Source of the DNA: Pseudomonas cichorii | Lineage (GTDB): Bacteria > Pseudomonadota > Gammaproteobacteria > Pseudomonadales > Pseudomonadaceae | Assembly: GCF_018343775.1 (NCBI RefSeq) | Contig: NZ_CP074349.1 | Span: 2,532,001-2,596,000 of the forward strand | Reading direction: 5' to 3' | Length of the DNA stretch: 64,000 nucleotides | In this document: piece by piece, positions 25,612 through 34,193 of the stretch | Numbering within the stretch: the stretch's first letter is position 1 | Layout of the letters: each line of letters begins with the position of its first letter | Notes under the pieces: model-generated | Databases searched by the model: none | Seen by the model: the letters and a program-made list of their open reading frames with translations, nothing else | Told to the model about the DNA's origin: nothing | Made by a program: the position numbers and the translations under genes

Positions 25612-26622
25612 CTACCAGGCTGCACCCCATGGGCTGTTCAATGTCTTGCCTGCCAGTTGCCCCAGCACTGCCAGGTCTTTCTCGGCGTGGCTCTGGCGCA
25701 GGAAGACCGGGAGGTCGGCCATCAGGCGGGCGAAATGGGCGTCCTTGCAGTAGGGCGTTGCCCCCAGCGCCCGCCCTACATGATGGATGACCTGTTCGGC
25801 GGTGTTTTCGACATGGGCACGACAACGTCGGGCCAGTTGTTCGGCATGCTCGGCAGGTGCCCGATCCAGGCTTGCAGCTGCTGCCTCAAGGAGCTGAGCT
25901 GCACTGTACAACGCCACATCCACCGCACCCAGATGGGCGAGGGCATGGGGTTCTTCCTTGCCGGCCTGTGATAAAAGCCGCTGCGCCAGTGCGCCCGAAG
26001 CGCCATACCAGCAAGCCGCAATGCCGATGCCTCCCTGCCAGAAGCCTGGACGTGACAGGTACTCACCGGGCGTGCCGACCAGCGATACCCTGGCATGCTC
26101 GAATTGAACGTCGATACTGCCCGTTGCCCCCATGCCGACGGCGCGCCATCCGGCGGCCGCGATATGAATGCCGGGTTGATCGAGAGCAACGGCAACCAGT
26201 TGCTGACGATTGTCCTCATCCCAGGCGGTGATCAGGGCGTGGCTCAATACCGCAGCGCCCGAACACCAGGCCTTGCGTCCATCAAGGCGCAGCGAATCGG
26301 CCTTGCCGCTGAGGTTGACCCTGGCGTTGGGCGGCTCGGCAGCCCACATGCCCCAGGTCGTTCCGGGCCCGGGCGGCTCGGCACCCAGTTCTTGCATGAT
26401 CGCCAGGGCATCGGTATGGCCTTCGTAGAGTTTGCACAACCCCAGATCATGAGCGGCTACACCCGCCAGCGCATGCCAGCGCTCCAGGGTCCTGCCACTG
26501 GCGGGCATCGGCAGACGATCGAGACCTTCGTTCACCAATGCCCGCAGGCACTCGCCCAGCGCCTGCGTATCGGCATAGCCGTGCCTGCGCCAGTCGAGAA
26601 ACTCCTTGAGTGCCTGGGTCAT
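25612..26622 (-). CDS. Acyl-CoA dehydrogenase-like flavoprotein, short form
   Basis: A 336-residue protein with the acyl-CoA dehydrogenase fold, shorter than the usual 380. Visible parts are an N-terminal helical domain, a beta-domain (GPGTTWGMWAAEPPNARVNLSGKADSLRLDGRKAWCSGAAVLSHALI) matching the FAD-contacting strand region, and a C-terminal helical bundle ending RQSHAEKDLAVLGQ. That ending resembles flavin-dependent enzymes such as DszC/HpaB relatives more than fatty-acid dehydrogenases. The classical YEGT catalytic glutamate motif was not seen. The ATG overlaps the glgX stop, and the PIG-L gene starts 2 bases after its own stop. It may be a dehydrogenase or monooxygenase tailoring the cassette product (inference). 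Confidence 0.8.
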   Translation of the reverse strand: MTQALKEFLDWRRHGYADTQALGECLRALVNEGLDRLPMPASGRTLERWHALAGVAAHDLGLCKLYEGHTDALAIMQELGAEPPGPGTTWGMWAAEPPNARVNLSGKADSLRLDGRKAWCSGAAVLSHALITAWDEDNRQQLVAVALDQPGIHIAAAGWRAVGMGATGSIDVQFEHARVSLVGTPGEYLSRPGFWQGGIGIAACWYGASGALAQRLLSQAGKEEPHALAHLGAVDVALYSAAQLLEAAAASLDRAPAEHAEQLARRCRAHVENTAEQVIHHVGRALGATPYCKDAHFARLMADLPVFLRQSHAEKDLAVLGQLAGKTLNSPWGAAW

Positions 26623-28802
26623 GACTGATCTTCACGTTGCAGCTCGAACAGCAGCAGTGAGCGTGGCGTTACGGTGTAGTGGGAGCCGAAGTCGAACTGC
26701 TCCTTGCTGCGCAAGTCCTCCTGATTGGTATCGATCAGGCAGGTGAAATGCGTGCCTTCGGGGACCTGCGGGAAGGTGAAGTCCACACCTTCATGGTGAG
26801 CGTTGACCACCAGCAGCAGGGTGGCATCGGCACCTGGGCGACGAATGCCGGTTTCCTGGGCGCGGCCATCCATCAGCATGCCCAGGCAGCGGGCGTTGCT
26901 GTCATGCCATTGTTCGACGCTCATTTCATTGCCGTCCGGCGCCAGCCAGGTGACATCCTTGACCCCGATTTCCTCGTTGTAGTCACCCACCAGGAAGCGG
27001 CTGCGGCGCAGGATCGGATAGCTCTGGCGCAGCTTGATCACACGCTTGACGAACTTGAGCAGGGCCTTGCCATCGGAATCCAGGTCCCAGTTGACCCAGC
27101 CGATCTCGCTGTCCTGGCAGTAGGCATTGTTGTTGCCGTGCTGGGTGCGGGCGAACTCGTCGCCGGCGACCATCATCGGCGTGCCCTGGGCCAGCAGCAG
27201 AGTGGCGAAGAAGTTGCGCATCTGGCGCAGGCGCAACTGGTTGATTTCAGGGTTGTCCGTCGGGCCTTCAACGCCGTGGTTCCAGGACAGGTTGTTATTG
27301 CTGCCGTCCTGATTGTTCTCGTCGTTGGCTTCGTTGTGCTTGTCGTTGTAGGACACCAGGTCATGCAGGGTGAAGCCGTCGTGGGCGGTGATGAAATTCA
27401 CCGAGGCCTGAGGGCGACGTCCGCGCTGATTGAACATATTTCCCGAGGCGGTCATGCGCCCGGCGAAGTCGGCAAGTTGATTGTCGTCGCCTTTCCAGAA
27501 GGCCCGCACGGTATCGCGGAATTTGTCGTTCCACTCCATCCAGCCCGGCGGGAAGCCACCCACCTGATAACCGCCGGGGCCACAGTCCCAGGGCTCGGCT
27601 ATGAGTTTGACCTGACGCAGGACCGGGTCCTGGCGACAGGCGACCAGGAAGCTGTGGCGCTCATCGAAACCGTCGTGGTAGCGGCCCAGAATGGTCGCCA
27701 GGTCGAAGCGGAAACCGTCGACATGCATCTCCGACGCCCAGTAGCGCAAGGAGTCGGTGACCATCTGCAAGACGCAAGGATGGCTCAGGTCCAGAGTGTT
27801 GCCCGTGCCTGAATCGTTGATGTAGAAACGCTTGTCGTCCGGCATCAATCGGTAATACGAGGCGTTGTCGATGCCGCGCATGGACAGGGTCGGCCCCAGC
27901 TCATTGCCTTCTGCGGTGTGGTTGTAGACCACATCGAGAATCACCTCCAGCCCTGCATGGTGCATGTGGGCGATCATTTCCTTGAACTCGGCGATCTTGC
28001 CGTGTGCCAAGTATCGCGGGTCCGGGGCGAAGAAGGCGATGCTGTTGTAGCCCCAGTAGTTGGTCATGCCTTTGTGCAGCAGGTGCTGGTCATTGACGAA
28101 GGCATGCACCGGCAGAAGCTCGACCGCAGTCACACCCAGCTTGCGCACGTGATCGATGACTTCCTCGACCATCAGCCCGGAGAAGGTGCCGCGCAATTCT
28201 TCCGGTACGGCAGGGTGGCGCATGGTGAAACCGCGTACGTGGGTTTCATAGAGAATGGTCTTGTCCCACGGCGTACCGACCCGTTGGTCGCGGCCCCAGG
28301 TGTAGGCCGGGTCGATGACTTTGCTCTTGGGCACGAAAGGCGCACTGTCACGCTCATCGAAACTCAGGTCGCCATCCGGGTGGCCGATGGTGTAGCCGAA
28401 CAAGGCTTCCGACCATTTCAATTCGCCGACCAGTTGTTTGGCATAGGGGTCGATGAGCAGTTTGTTGTGGTTGAAGCGATGGCCATTCTTCGGGTCGTAA
28501 GGGCCATAGACCCTGTAGCCGTAGATCAGGCCGGGATGCGCGTCGGGAAGGTAGCCGTGAAAGATTTCATCGGTGTACTCCGGCAGCTCGATACGCTCCA
28601 GCTCCACCTCGCCGCTGGAGTCGAACAGGCACAGTTCTACCTTGGTCGCGTTGGCGGAGAACAACGCAAAGTTGACCCCTAGACCGTCCCAACTGGCGCC
28701 GAGGGGGAAGGGCAGCCCTTCACGAATGCGTGAGGTCGAGCCGGCTGGTGTTTCGTGAGTCGTCGAAGTATCGCTTTTCACGGTTTTGGACTTTGTATTC
28801 AT
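26619..28802 (-). CDS. glgX: Glycogen debranching enzyme GlgX
   Basis: GlgX hydrolyses alpha-1,6 branches of glycogen, releasing short maltodextrins that TreY can use. The 727-residue protein starts with a CBM48 module (PFPLGASWDGLGVNFALFSANATKVELCLFD). A GH13 catalytic barrel follows with DVVYNHTAEGNE, VDGFRFDLATILGR (nucleophile Asp) and LIAEPWDCGPGGYQVG (acid/base Glu), and ITAHDGFTLHDLVSYNDKHNEANDENNQDGSNNNLSWNHG, typical of isoamylase/GlgX. A basic/threonine-rich N-terminal tail precedes CBM48. The last gene of the glucan block, it is coupled by ATGA overlap to the dehydrogenase-like gene. Confidence 0.95.
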   Translation of the reverse strand: MNTKSKTVKSDTSTTHETPAGSTSRIREGLPFPLGASWDGLGVNFALFSANATKVELCLFDSSGEVELERIELPEYTDEIFHGYLPDAHPGLIYGYRVYGPYDPKNGHRFNHNKLLIDPYAKQLVGELKWSEALFGYTIGHPDGDLSFDERDSAPFVPKSKVIDPAYTWGRDQRVGTPWDKTILYETHVRGFTMRHPAVPEELRGTFSGLMVEEVIDHVRKLGVTAVELLPVHAFVNDQHLLHKGMTNYWGYNSIAFFAPDPRYLAHGKIAEFKEMIAHMHHAGLEVILDVVYNHTAEGNELGPTLSMRGIDNASYYRLMPDDKRFYINDSGTGNTLDLSHPCVLQMVTDSLRYWASEMHVDGFRFDLATILGRYHDGFDERHSFLVACRQDPVLRQVKLIAEPWDCGPGGYQVGGFPPGWMEWNDKFRDTVRAFWKGDDNQLADFAGRMTASGNMFNQRGRRPQASVNFITAHDGFTLHDLVSYNDKHNEANDENNQDGSNNNLSWNHGVEGPTDNPEINQLRLRQMRNFFATLLLAQGTPMMVAGDEFARTQHGNNNAYCQDSEIGWVNWDLDSDGKALLKFVKRVIKLRQSYPILRRSRFLVGDYNEEIGVKDVTWLAPDGNEMSVEQWHDSNARCLGMLMDGRAQETGIRRPGADATLLLVVNAHHEGVDFTFPQVPEGTHFTCLIDTNQEDLRSKEQFDFGSHYTVTPRSLLLFELQREDQS

Positions 28803-28963
28803 GATTCCTTCCTGACTCGATGATGACTTTGCGGGCAGCCGAAACCGCTATCGAAACCTGACAGCTTCAATACTGCTGAAGAGAGATGTCGGGGTTGCCG
28901 CAGGTCACGTCTCGATCTGGCGCGACATCTGCGGCAGTGGGCTGGTACTGGACCTGTAGGGTT

Positions 28964-29317
28964 TCAGGTTGTCGGTGGCTTGCGGGGTTTCTTCGCCGCA
29001 GGCTTTGGCGGTTGCTCTGCCTGGGCAGGGGTGGATTTGGGTTTTGCAGCGGGTTTTGCCTTGGGTGCTGCTGCCGGCTTGGTTGCCGGTGCTGCCTTGG
29101 CGGCCGGTTTGGAAGGCGCAGTCTTGGGCGCTGTGTCTACCTTGGGCAGCTTGGGCTTGTTGGCTTTGCTGGCACTGGTTTTATCCGGAGCCAGTGCTTC
29201 GGCTTCTGCCAGTTTGCGTGCCATTTCCCAATGGCGTTGTTCATGCCCAACAGGCTTCCCTTCCGATTCCCATATCTGATATGCAAATTCGCGGATTCTT
29301 TTTTCGTCGGCACTCAT
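28964..29317 (-). CDS. DUF2934 protein with Ala/Pro/Lys-rich tail
   Basis: The 117-residue protein has a short N-terminal DUF2934 module (SADEKRIREFAYQIWESEGKPVGHEQRHWEMARKLA). A low-complexity tail of about 65 residues follows, made of Lys, Pro and Ala repeats (PAAKAAPATKPAAAPKAKPAAKPK). Such tails are disordered and basic, like histone H1-type tails. The DUF2934 role is unknown. It lies 17 bases downstream of treY and before glgX, a position common in bacterial trehalose/glycogen clusters. GGGAG precedes the ATG. A role in regulation or in binding glucan-related complexes is only speculation. Confidence 0.88.
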   Translation of the reverse strand: MSADEKRIREFAYQIWESEGKPVGHEQRHWEMARKLAEAEALAPDKTSASKANKPKLPKVDTAPKTAPSKPAAKAAPATKPAAAPKAKPAAKPKSTPAQAEQPPKPAAKKPRKPPTT

Positions 29318-29334
29318 CTCGACACTCCCAGGTA

Positions 29335-32118
29335 TCACATAGTTTGAATAAGCAGGTTTACAGAAAATTCCTTGAGCGCTGCACTGAGCTGTATTTCCCT
29401 GTCATTTATGGCTATGACGTCAGAAAAGAGGCCCTTCCAGTCTGGATGTGAATCAGCGAATGGCAGAATGATTCGTGTATCGCCCCAATTGGCAGCATTA
29501 ATGAATGGAGTTTGCGCAGTACCCAATAGTTCACTGCTTGTGCGTGGAACAACAACGATGGCGCGCTCGCCCTCCCATACACGAGCGAAAGCCACTACAT
29601 GCTCTGCATGACTGCCCGTTACTTCCAGGGGCAGATACTCCCCGTGACTGAACAGCTCTGAATGTGCGGCGCGCAGATTCAGCACCTGCGCGATCAATGC
29701 CTGCTTGACCCTGCCGTCCTGCCAGTCGCTCAGCAGCTCGCTGGCTTTTGCAGACTCGGCCAGTGCCTGTTCGCGGGCCTTGTAGTCCACCGGACGACGG
29801 TTGTCCGGGTCCACGAGGCTGAAATCCCAGAACTCGGTGCCCTGATACAGATCCGGCACGCCAGGCACGGTCATGCGCAGCAAGGTCTGCGCCAGGCTGT
29901 TAAGCGCGCCGGCGGCTGCAATACGGTTGGCAGTGGCGCCCAGAGACTGGCGCAGCGCCAGGGCTTCGGGTGCCAGCAGCAGGCGTTGCAGGAATTCCCG
30001 GCAGGCACTTTCGTAGGCCTGATTGGGCGCTCCCCAACTGCTTTGCAGCTTGGCTTCGCGCAGGGCTTTTTCCTGCCACTGAACCATGCGCCGGGCATAC
30101 GCTTCGTGAGCTTGTTCGCCTTCCAGCTCCAGCGGCCAACTGCCCAGCAGGGCTTGATAGAGCATCAGCTCGTCGCCCGCGCTGATGGTCGGCTCTTCAC
30201 CCTTGAGCGGCACCGCCAATTGCCGCCAGCGCTCCACCTGTTCGGCATACCAGCCTGCACACTCACTGAGCACGGCCAGTCGTGTGCGGGTATCTTCCCC
30301 ACGTTTATGGTCGTGGGTCGCGGTCGCCAGCAGGTTGTTGGCGAACTTCTCATGACGCTGCTGGCAGGCCTGATGGAAAGCTTCCACCGGGGCACTGAAG
30401 TGCTGGGGATGAAAGCCCACGTCGTTACGCGACAGCAGCACTGCCGAGCGATAGAACGCGGTGTCCTCCACGGACTTGGCAGCCACGGGGGAGGTGAGTT
30501 GCTGAAAGCGTACGCAGGCCTTGCGGTGCAGATCGCGCAGGCGTCCGCGTGGCAGCTTGCGCCAGGGCTCGCCACCCAGCCAGCGTTGCAGGTAATCCAG
30601 CACCGGCCAGTCGCCTTCGTTGAGGCTGGTGCGTGCGCCCTGCATGGCTTGCTCGAAGAAGCGATCGTCTTCTGCCGAGCGCCCGCAGGCGCTGATGTAG
30701 GTCCGGTAGATCGGGAAGTTCACTACCAGCGCCAGCAGCGCACGGCGAATGGCTCCCAGCGTCAGGTCACGACTCATCAGGTCGCTGCGCGCCACCTGTA
30801 GCAGCGCTTGTGCAAGATTCTCGAAGTCTCCGGCAAGGGTGCCATGCAGCACAAGATCACGGGCCACCAGGACTTCCTGATCGAAGTCGGCCGTGCGCTT
30901 CGTCAGCCGGTTCCAGAGTTCGGCCAGAGGGGCCTGACCTTTGGGATCGTGCTGCAGCAGAGACACCTGATTCATGAACTCGTAACCGGTGGTGCCGTCC
31001 ACGCTCCAGTCGTCGCGCAGTGGCTCATCGGGGCCGAGGATTTTCTCGACGAAAATCGGCAGGTGTTCCATCTGCGCATGAGCAGGGCGTTGCTTGAGCA
31101 GCCCTTGCACCCGGCGATGGAGTTTTCGGCCATAGCCGCGAGGGTCGGCGAGCCCGTCGATATGGTCGATACGCAGGCCGTCCACCAGACCTTCTTCGAT
31201 CAACTGGAAAATCTTGCCGTGGGTGGCCTCGAAAACCATGGGCCGCTCGACCCGCAGACCGCCCAGTTCATTGATGTCGAAAAAGCGCCGCCAGTTGATG
31301 TCATCGGCAGCGGTGCGCCAGCTTGCCAGCCGGTAATGCTGACGCTCCAGCAAGTGATGCAGACGCTCGAAGCCTTCGTGCTCTCTTGAATCGAACCGGG
31401 CAATCCCTTGTTCGATGGCTTGACGGATCTCCGGCACCCTGGCCAGTTCCGCCAGCTCGGCCTTGGCCTGCCGGGCGCGCTCGTAAGCCTGGGGGTATTG
31501 ATTCAGTGCGCCGAAACGCTGGCCCAGTTCGGTCAGTTGCGGGTGGCCGCTGGCATGCAGCAGTGGACCGTAGGTGGTGGGCGTCACCGGAAAATGATGC
31601 TGATAGTGTTCGATGTGAAACGAGCCGTGCTGCGCATCGAAACGCAACGGAATCTCGCCGGCCTGCAGCACCGCGCCATAGTCACTGCTCAGGAAAGGCA
31701 GCAGCAACTGACCTTCCAGCAGCGGATCGGGAGAGTTCCACTGAATATCGAAGAAGTTCGCGTAAGGGCTGCCGCGTCCCCATTCCAGCAGGTCGAGCCA
31801 CCAGGGATTGTCCGCGCCACCGACGGCCATGTGGTTGGAAACGATATCGAGGATCAGGCCCATGCCGTGGGCGCGCAGGGCCTCCACCAGACGGCGCAGT
31901 GCCGGTTCGCCGCCCAGTTGCGGATTGATGATCGTCGGGTCGACCACGTCGTAGCCATGCATGGAATCGGCTCGTGCCTTGAGCAGTGGCGAGGCGTAGA
32001 TATGGCTGATGCCCAGGCTGGCAAAGTAGGGCACCAATGGCACGGCGTCGTCGAGGGTGAAGTCTTTGTGGAATTGCAGGCGCTGGGTGGCGCGCAGGGG
32101 TTGAAGGGGCATGCTCAT
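29335..32118 (-). CDS. treY: Maltooligosyltrehalose synthase TreY
   Basis: TreY isomerises the terminal alpha-1,4 bond at the reducing end of a maltodextrin to alpha-1,1, giving maltooligosyltrehalose. The 927-residue GH13 protein has FTLDDAVPLVPYFASLGISHIYASPLLKARADSMHGYDVVDPT, the TreY signature near the N-terminus, then LDIVSNHMAVGG, GLRIDHIDGLADP with the nucleophile Asp, and FVEKIL with the Glu. TATHDHKRGEDTRTRLAVLSE and PGVPDLYQGTEFWDFSLVDPDNRRPVDY follow near the C-terminus. The length fits the family. The ATG overlaps the malQ stop. It works with TreZ, which cuts off trehalose. Confidence 0.96.
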   Translation of the reverse strand: MSMPLQPLRATQRLQFHKDFTLDDAVPLVPYFASLGISHIYASPLLKARADSMHGYDVVDPTIINPQLGGEPALRRLVEALRAHGMGLILDIVSNHMAVGGADNPWWLDLLEWGRGSPYANFFDIQWNSPDPLLEGQLLLPFLSSDYGAVLQAGEIPLRFDAQHGSFHIEHYQHHFPVTPTTYGPLLHASGHPQLTELGQRFGALNQYPQAYERARQAKAELAELARVPEIRQAIEQGIARFDSREHEGFERLHHLLERQHYRLASWRTAADDINWRRFFDINELGGLRVERPMVFEATHGKIFQLIEEGLVDGLRIDHIDGLADPRGYGRKLHRRVQGLLKQRPAHAQMEHLPIFVEKILGPDEPLRDDWSVDGTTGYEFMNQVSLLQHDPKGQAPLAELWNRLTKRTADFDQEVLVARDLVLHGTLAGDFENLAQALLQVARSDLMSRDLTLGAIRRALLALVVNFPIYRTYISACGRSAEDDRFFEQAMQGARTSLNEGDWPVLDYLQRWLGGEPWRKLPRGRLRDLHRKACVRFQQLTSPVAAKSVEDTAFYRSAVLLSRNDVGFHPQHFSAPVEAFHQACQQRHEKFANNLLATATHDHKRGEDTRTRLAVLSECAGWYAEQVERWRQLAVPLKGEEPTISAGDELMLYQALLGSWPLELEGEQAHEAYARRMVQWQEKALREAKLQSSWGAPNQAYESACREFLQRLLLAPEALALRQSLGATANRIAAAGALNSLAQTLLRMTVPGVPDLYQGTEFWDFSLVDPDNRRPVDYKAREQALAESAKASELLSDWQDGRVKQALIAQVLNLRAAHSELFSHGEYLPLEVTGSHAEHVVAFARVWEGERAIVVVPRTSSELLGTAQTPFINAANWGDTRIILPFADSHPDWKGLFSDVIAINDREIQLSAALKEFSVNLLIQTM

Positions 32119-34193
32119 CGGTCACGCTCCGCAGCTTGCAGCCGGGATTGGGACAGCAATTCCAGTCGTCGTGCAGCGTCTTCATTGTCGAGTAGGGTAG
32201 CGCTTTCTGCATTGAAGCGGCGCCGCCAGTTTGGATGGCTGTCGATGGTGCCGGGCAGGTTGGCCTGTTCATGAACGCCCAGTGCATCTTCCATGGGCAA
32301 CAGCACCAGCGGTGCCCGGGTATGACCCAGATAACGGATCCCGGCATCGATGAGGCGGGTGAAGTCCTCGGTATCGGCAGGCAGGTTGTCATTGTTCTGG
32401 CTCAGGGCGCGGCGCAGGCCATCGTATTCACGGGCTCGCTCTTCACGCCAGTGACGCTCGCTCTGTTCGTCGAGATGGCCAAGACGCGAATGCCATTCGA
32501 TGTCCAGTTCGCTCAGCCAGCCGGTCAGGGTTGGCAGGTCATGGGTACTGGTGGTTGCCAGCGCTTCGTCCGACCAGTCGAGGATAGGTTTGAAGTGGCC
32601 GTTATTCTGCTCGAACAGCAGGACGCGCATGCCCAGAATCGCCCGGGCCGAGAGTTTCTCATGCAGGCCCTCGGGGACCGTGCCCAGGTCTTCCCCGAGT
32701 ACGATTGCCTTGTGACGCCAGGACTCCAGGCTCAGCAGGCGCAGCATGTCGTCCAGGGGATAGTTGAGGTAGGCACCTTCGCTGGGAGGGGAGCCCAATG
32801 GCACGACCCACAGGCGTTGCAGGCCCATCACGTGGTCGATCCGCAGGCCGCCGGCATGGGCGAAGTTGGCCCGCAGCATCTCGATGAAGGCCCGGAAGCC
32901 ATTGCGTTTCAGCCCTTCGGGAGAAAAGGCCGAGATGCCCCAGCTTTGTCCTGAGCGATTGAGAATATCCGGTGGTGCGCCAACGGTCAGTGCCGACAGC
33001 AGTTCGTCCTGGCGACCCCAGGCCTGACTGCCGGCACCGTCCGCGCCCACTGCCAGGTCAGCGATCAGGCCGACACGCATGCCGCTGCTACGCGCAGCAA
33101 CCTGCGCACGCTCCAGACTGCGCGCAATCAGCCACTGCGCGAAGGCATGAAAGCTGATCAGCGGGCCATGGGCTGCGGCGAACAGGGCAATGGCTTCGCT
33201 GCGTGGTTCTTTGAGCTCGTCCGGCCATTCATGCCAGTTGTCACTGATGCCCATGTTCTGGCTTTCAGCGCGCAGGGCTTCGAAGCGGCAATGGTTTTCC
33301 AGAGCTTCACCGCCGGTATGACGGAAACTGTTGAAGTCTTCATGCAGCGGATGTGCACCGGTGCTGAACGCTTCATAGAGTGCGTGGAGGGCTTTCCATT
33401 TGGCACTGGCGGCGGCAGGCCAGTCGATCAGTTGCAGGTCTTCCAGACGCTTGAATTCATCGCTCACACCAGCGTCTTCAATGGCCTGTCGCCAGGCACG
33501 TTCGCCAAGGATCATGCCTGGCGAGGCGTAAAGACTGTTGAGGAACAGGCGACTGGAAGGGGAATAAGGGCTGTAGCGTTGCGGGTCGCTGGCGAACATG
33601 GCGTGGATGGGGCTGATCGCCAGAGCATCGGCGCCTCTTTCGCCCGCCGAACGCACCAGGGCTTCAAGCGCCTGGGTGTCGCCGAATCCACCATCGCCTT
33701 CGCGGCGTAAACCGTACAACTGCACCGTCAGGCCCCAGGTGCGAGGCGTCTTGACATCGGTGGCCATGGCCATGCTGAAGCAAGCGTCTGGCGCGACAGC
33801 GATGGTCAGGTGCTGACCGGCTATCTCCAGTTGCTGATAGCCGATGGTTGCCAGGGCTGGCAGTTCGGCGTTTGAGGTGAGTCTGGCGGCCAGTCGCGAA
33901 CTGTCTTCCAGGTGCAGGACGAAAGGGGTCTCGGGCTCGAACCACTCCGACAGGTCCAGATTCTTGCCATGATCCACTGTCAGCAGTGGCGGGGCGTTGG
34001 CACCGTGGCGTGCGGTTTGCAACTGCAGCAGGCTGGCGTCGATGGCTTCGCTGCTGTCTGCCCGATAACCGAGGGCTTCAAGAACCTTGCGCAAGACCTG
34101 GGGGCTGACTGTCTGTGGGCGAGCGTTGGCATCGACCCAGTGCACCGACAAGCCTGCTTCAGTGGCAAGTCTCTCCAATTGCTCATTGCTCAT
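32115..34193 (-). CDS. malQ: 4-alpha-glucanotransferase (amylomaltase) MalQ
   Basis: MalQ transfers alpha-1,4-glucan segments between maltodextrins, lengthening short chains and releasing glucose. The 692-residue protein has an N-terminal MalQ-specific extension. The GH77 barrel shows YSPYSPSSRLFLNSLYASPGMIL, GLRIDHVMGLQRLWVVPLG with the nucleophile Asp, LGEDLGTVPEGL with the acid/base Glu, and TSTHDLPTLTGWL. The ATG follows GGAGGAACAG and overlaps the treZ stop by 11 bases; the upstream ATG in MMFWRNRM is less well placed. Sitting between treZ and treY, it supplies chain lengths suited to TreY. Confidence 0.95.
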   Translation of the reverse strand: MSNEQLERLATEAGLSVHWVDANARPQTVSPQVLRKVLEALGYRADSSEAIDASLLQLQTARHGANAPPLLTVDHGKNLDLSEWFEPETPFVLHLEDSSRLAARLTSNAELPALATIGYQQLEIAGQHLTIAVAPDACFSMAMATDVKTPRTWGLTVQLYGLRREGDGGFGDTQALEALVRSAGERGADALAISPIHAMFASDPQRYSPYSPSSRLFLNSLYASPGMILGERAWRQAIEDAGVSDEFKRLEDLQLIDWPAAASAKWKALHALYEAFSTGAHPLHEDFNSFRHTGGEALENHCRFEALRAESQNMGISDNWHEWPDELKEPRSEAIALFAAAHGPLISFHAFAQWLIARSLERAQVAARSSGMRVGLIADLAVGADGAGSQAWGRQDELLSALTVGAPPDILNRSGQSWGISAFSPEGLKRNGFRAFIEMLRANFAHAGGLRIDHVMGLQRLWVVPLGSPPSEGAYLNYPLDDMLRLLSLESWRHKAIVLGEDLGTVPEGLHEKLSARAILGMRVLLFEQNNGHFKPILDWSDEALATTSTHDLPTLTGWLSELDIEWHSRLGHLDEQSERHWREERAREYDGLRRALSQNNDNLPADTEDFTRLIDAGIRYLGHTRAPLVLLPMEDALGVHEQANLPGTIDSHPNWRRRFNAESATLLDNEDAARRLELLSQSRLQAAERDR

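Noticed and set aside
29662..30801. Plus-strand open frame opposite treY
   Set aside because: Antisense to a secure treY reading; no ribosome site or motifs.
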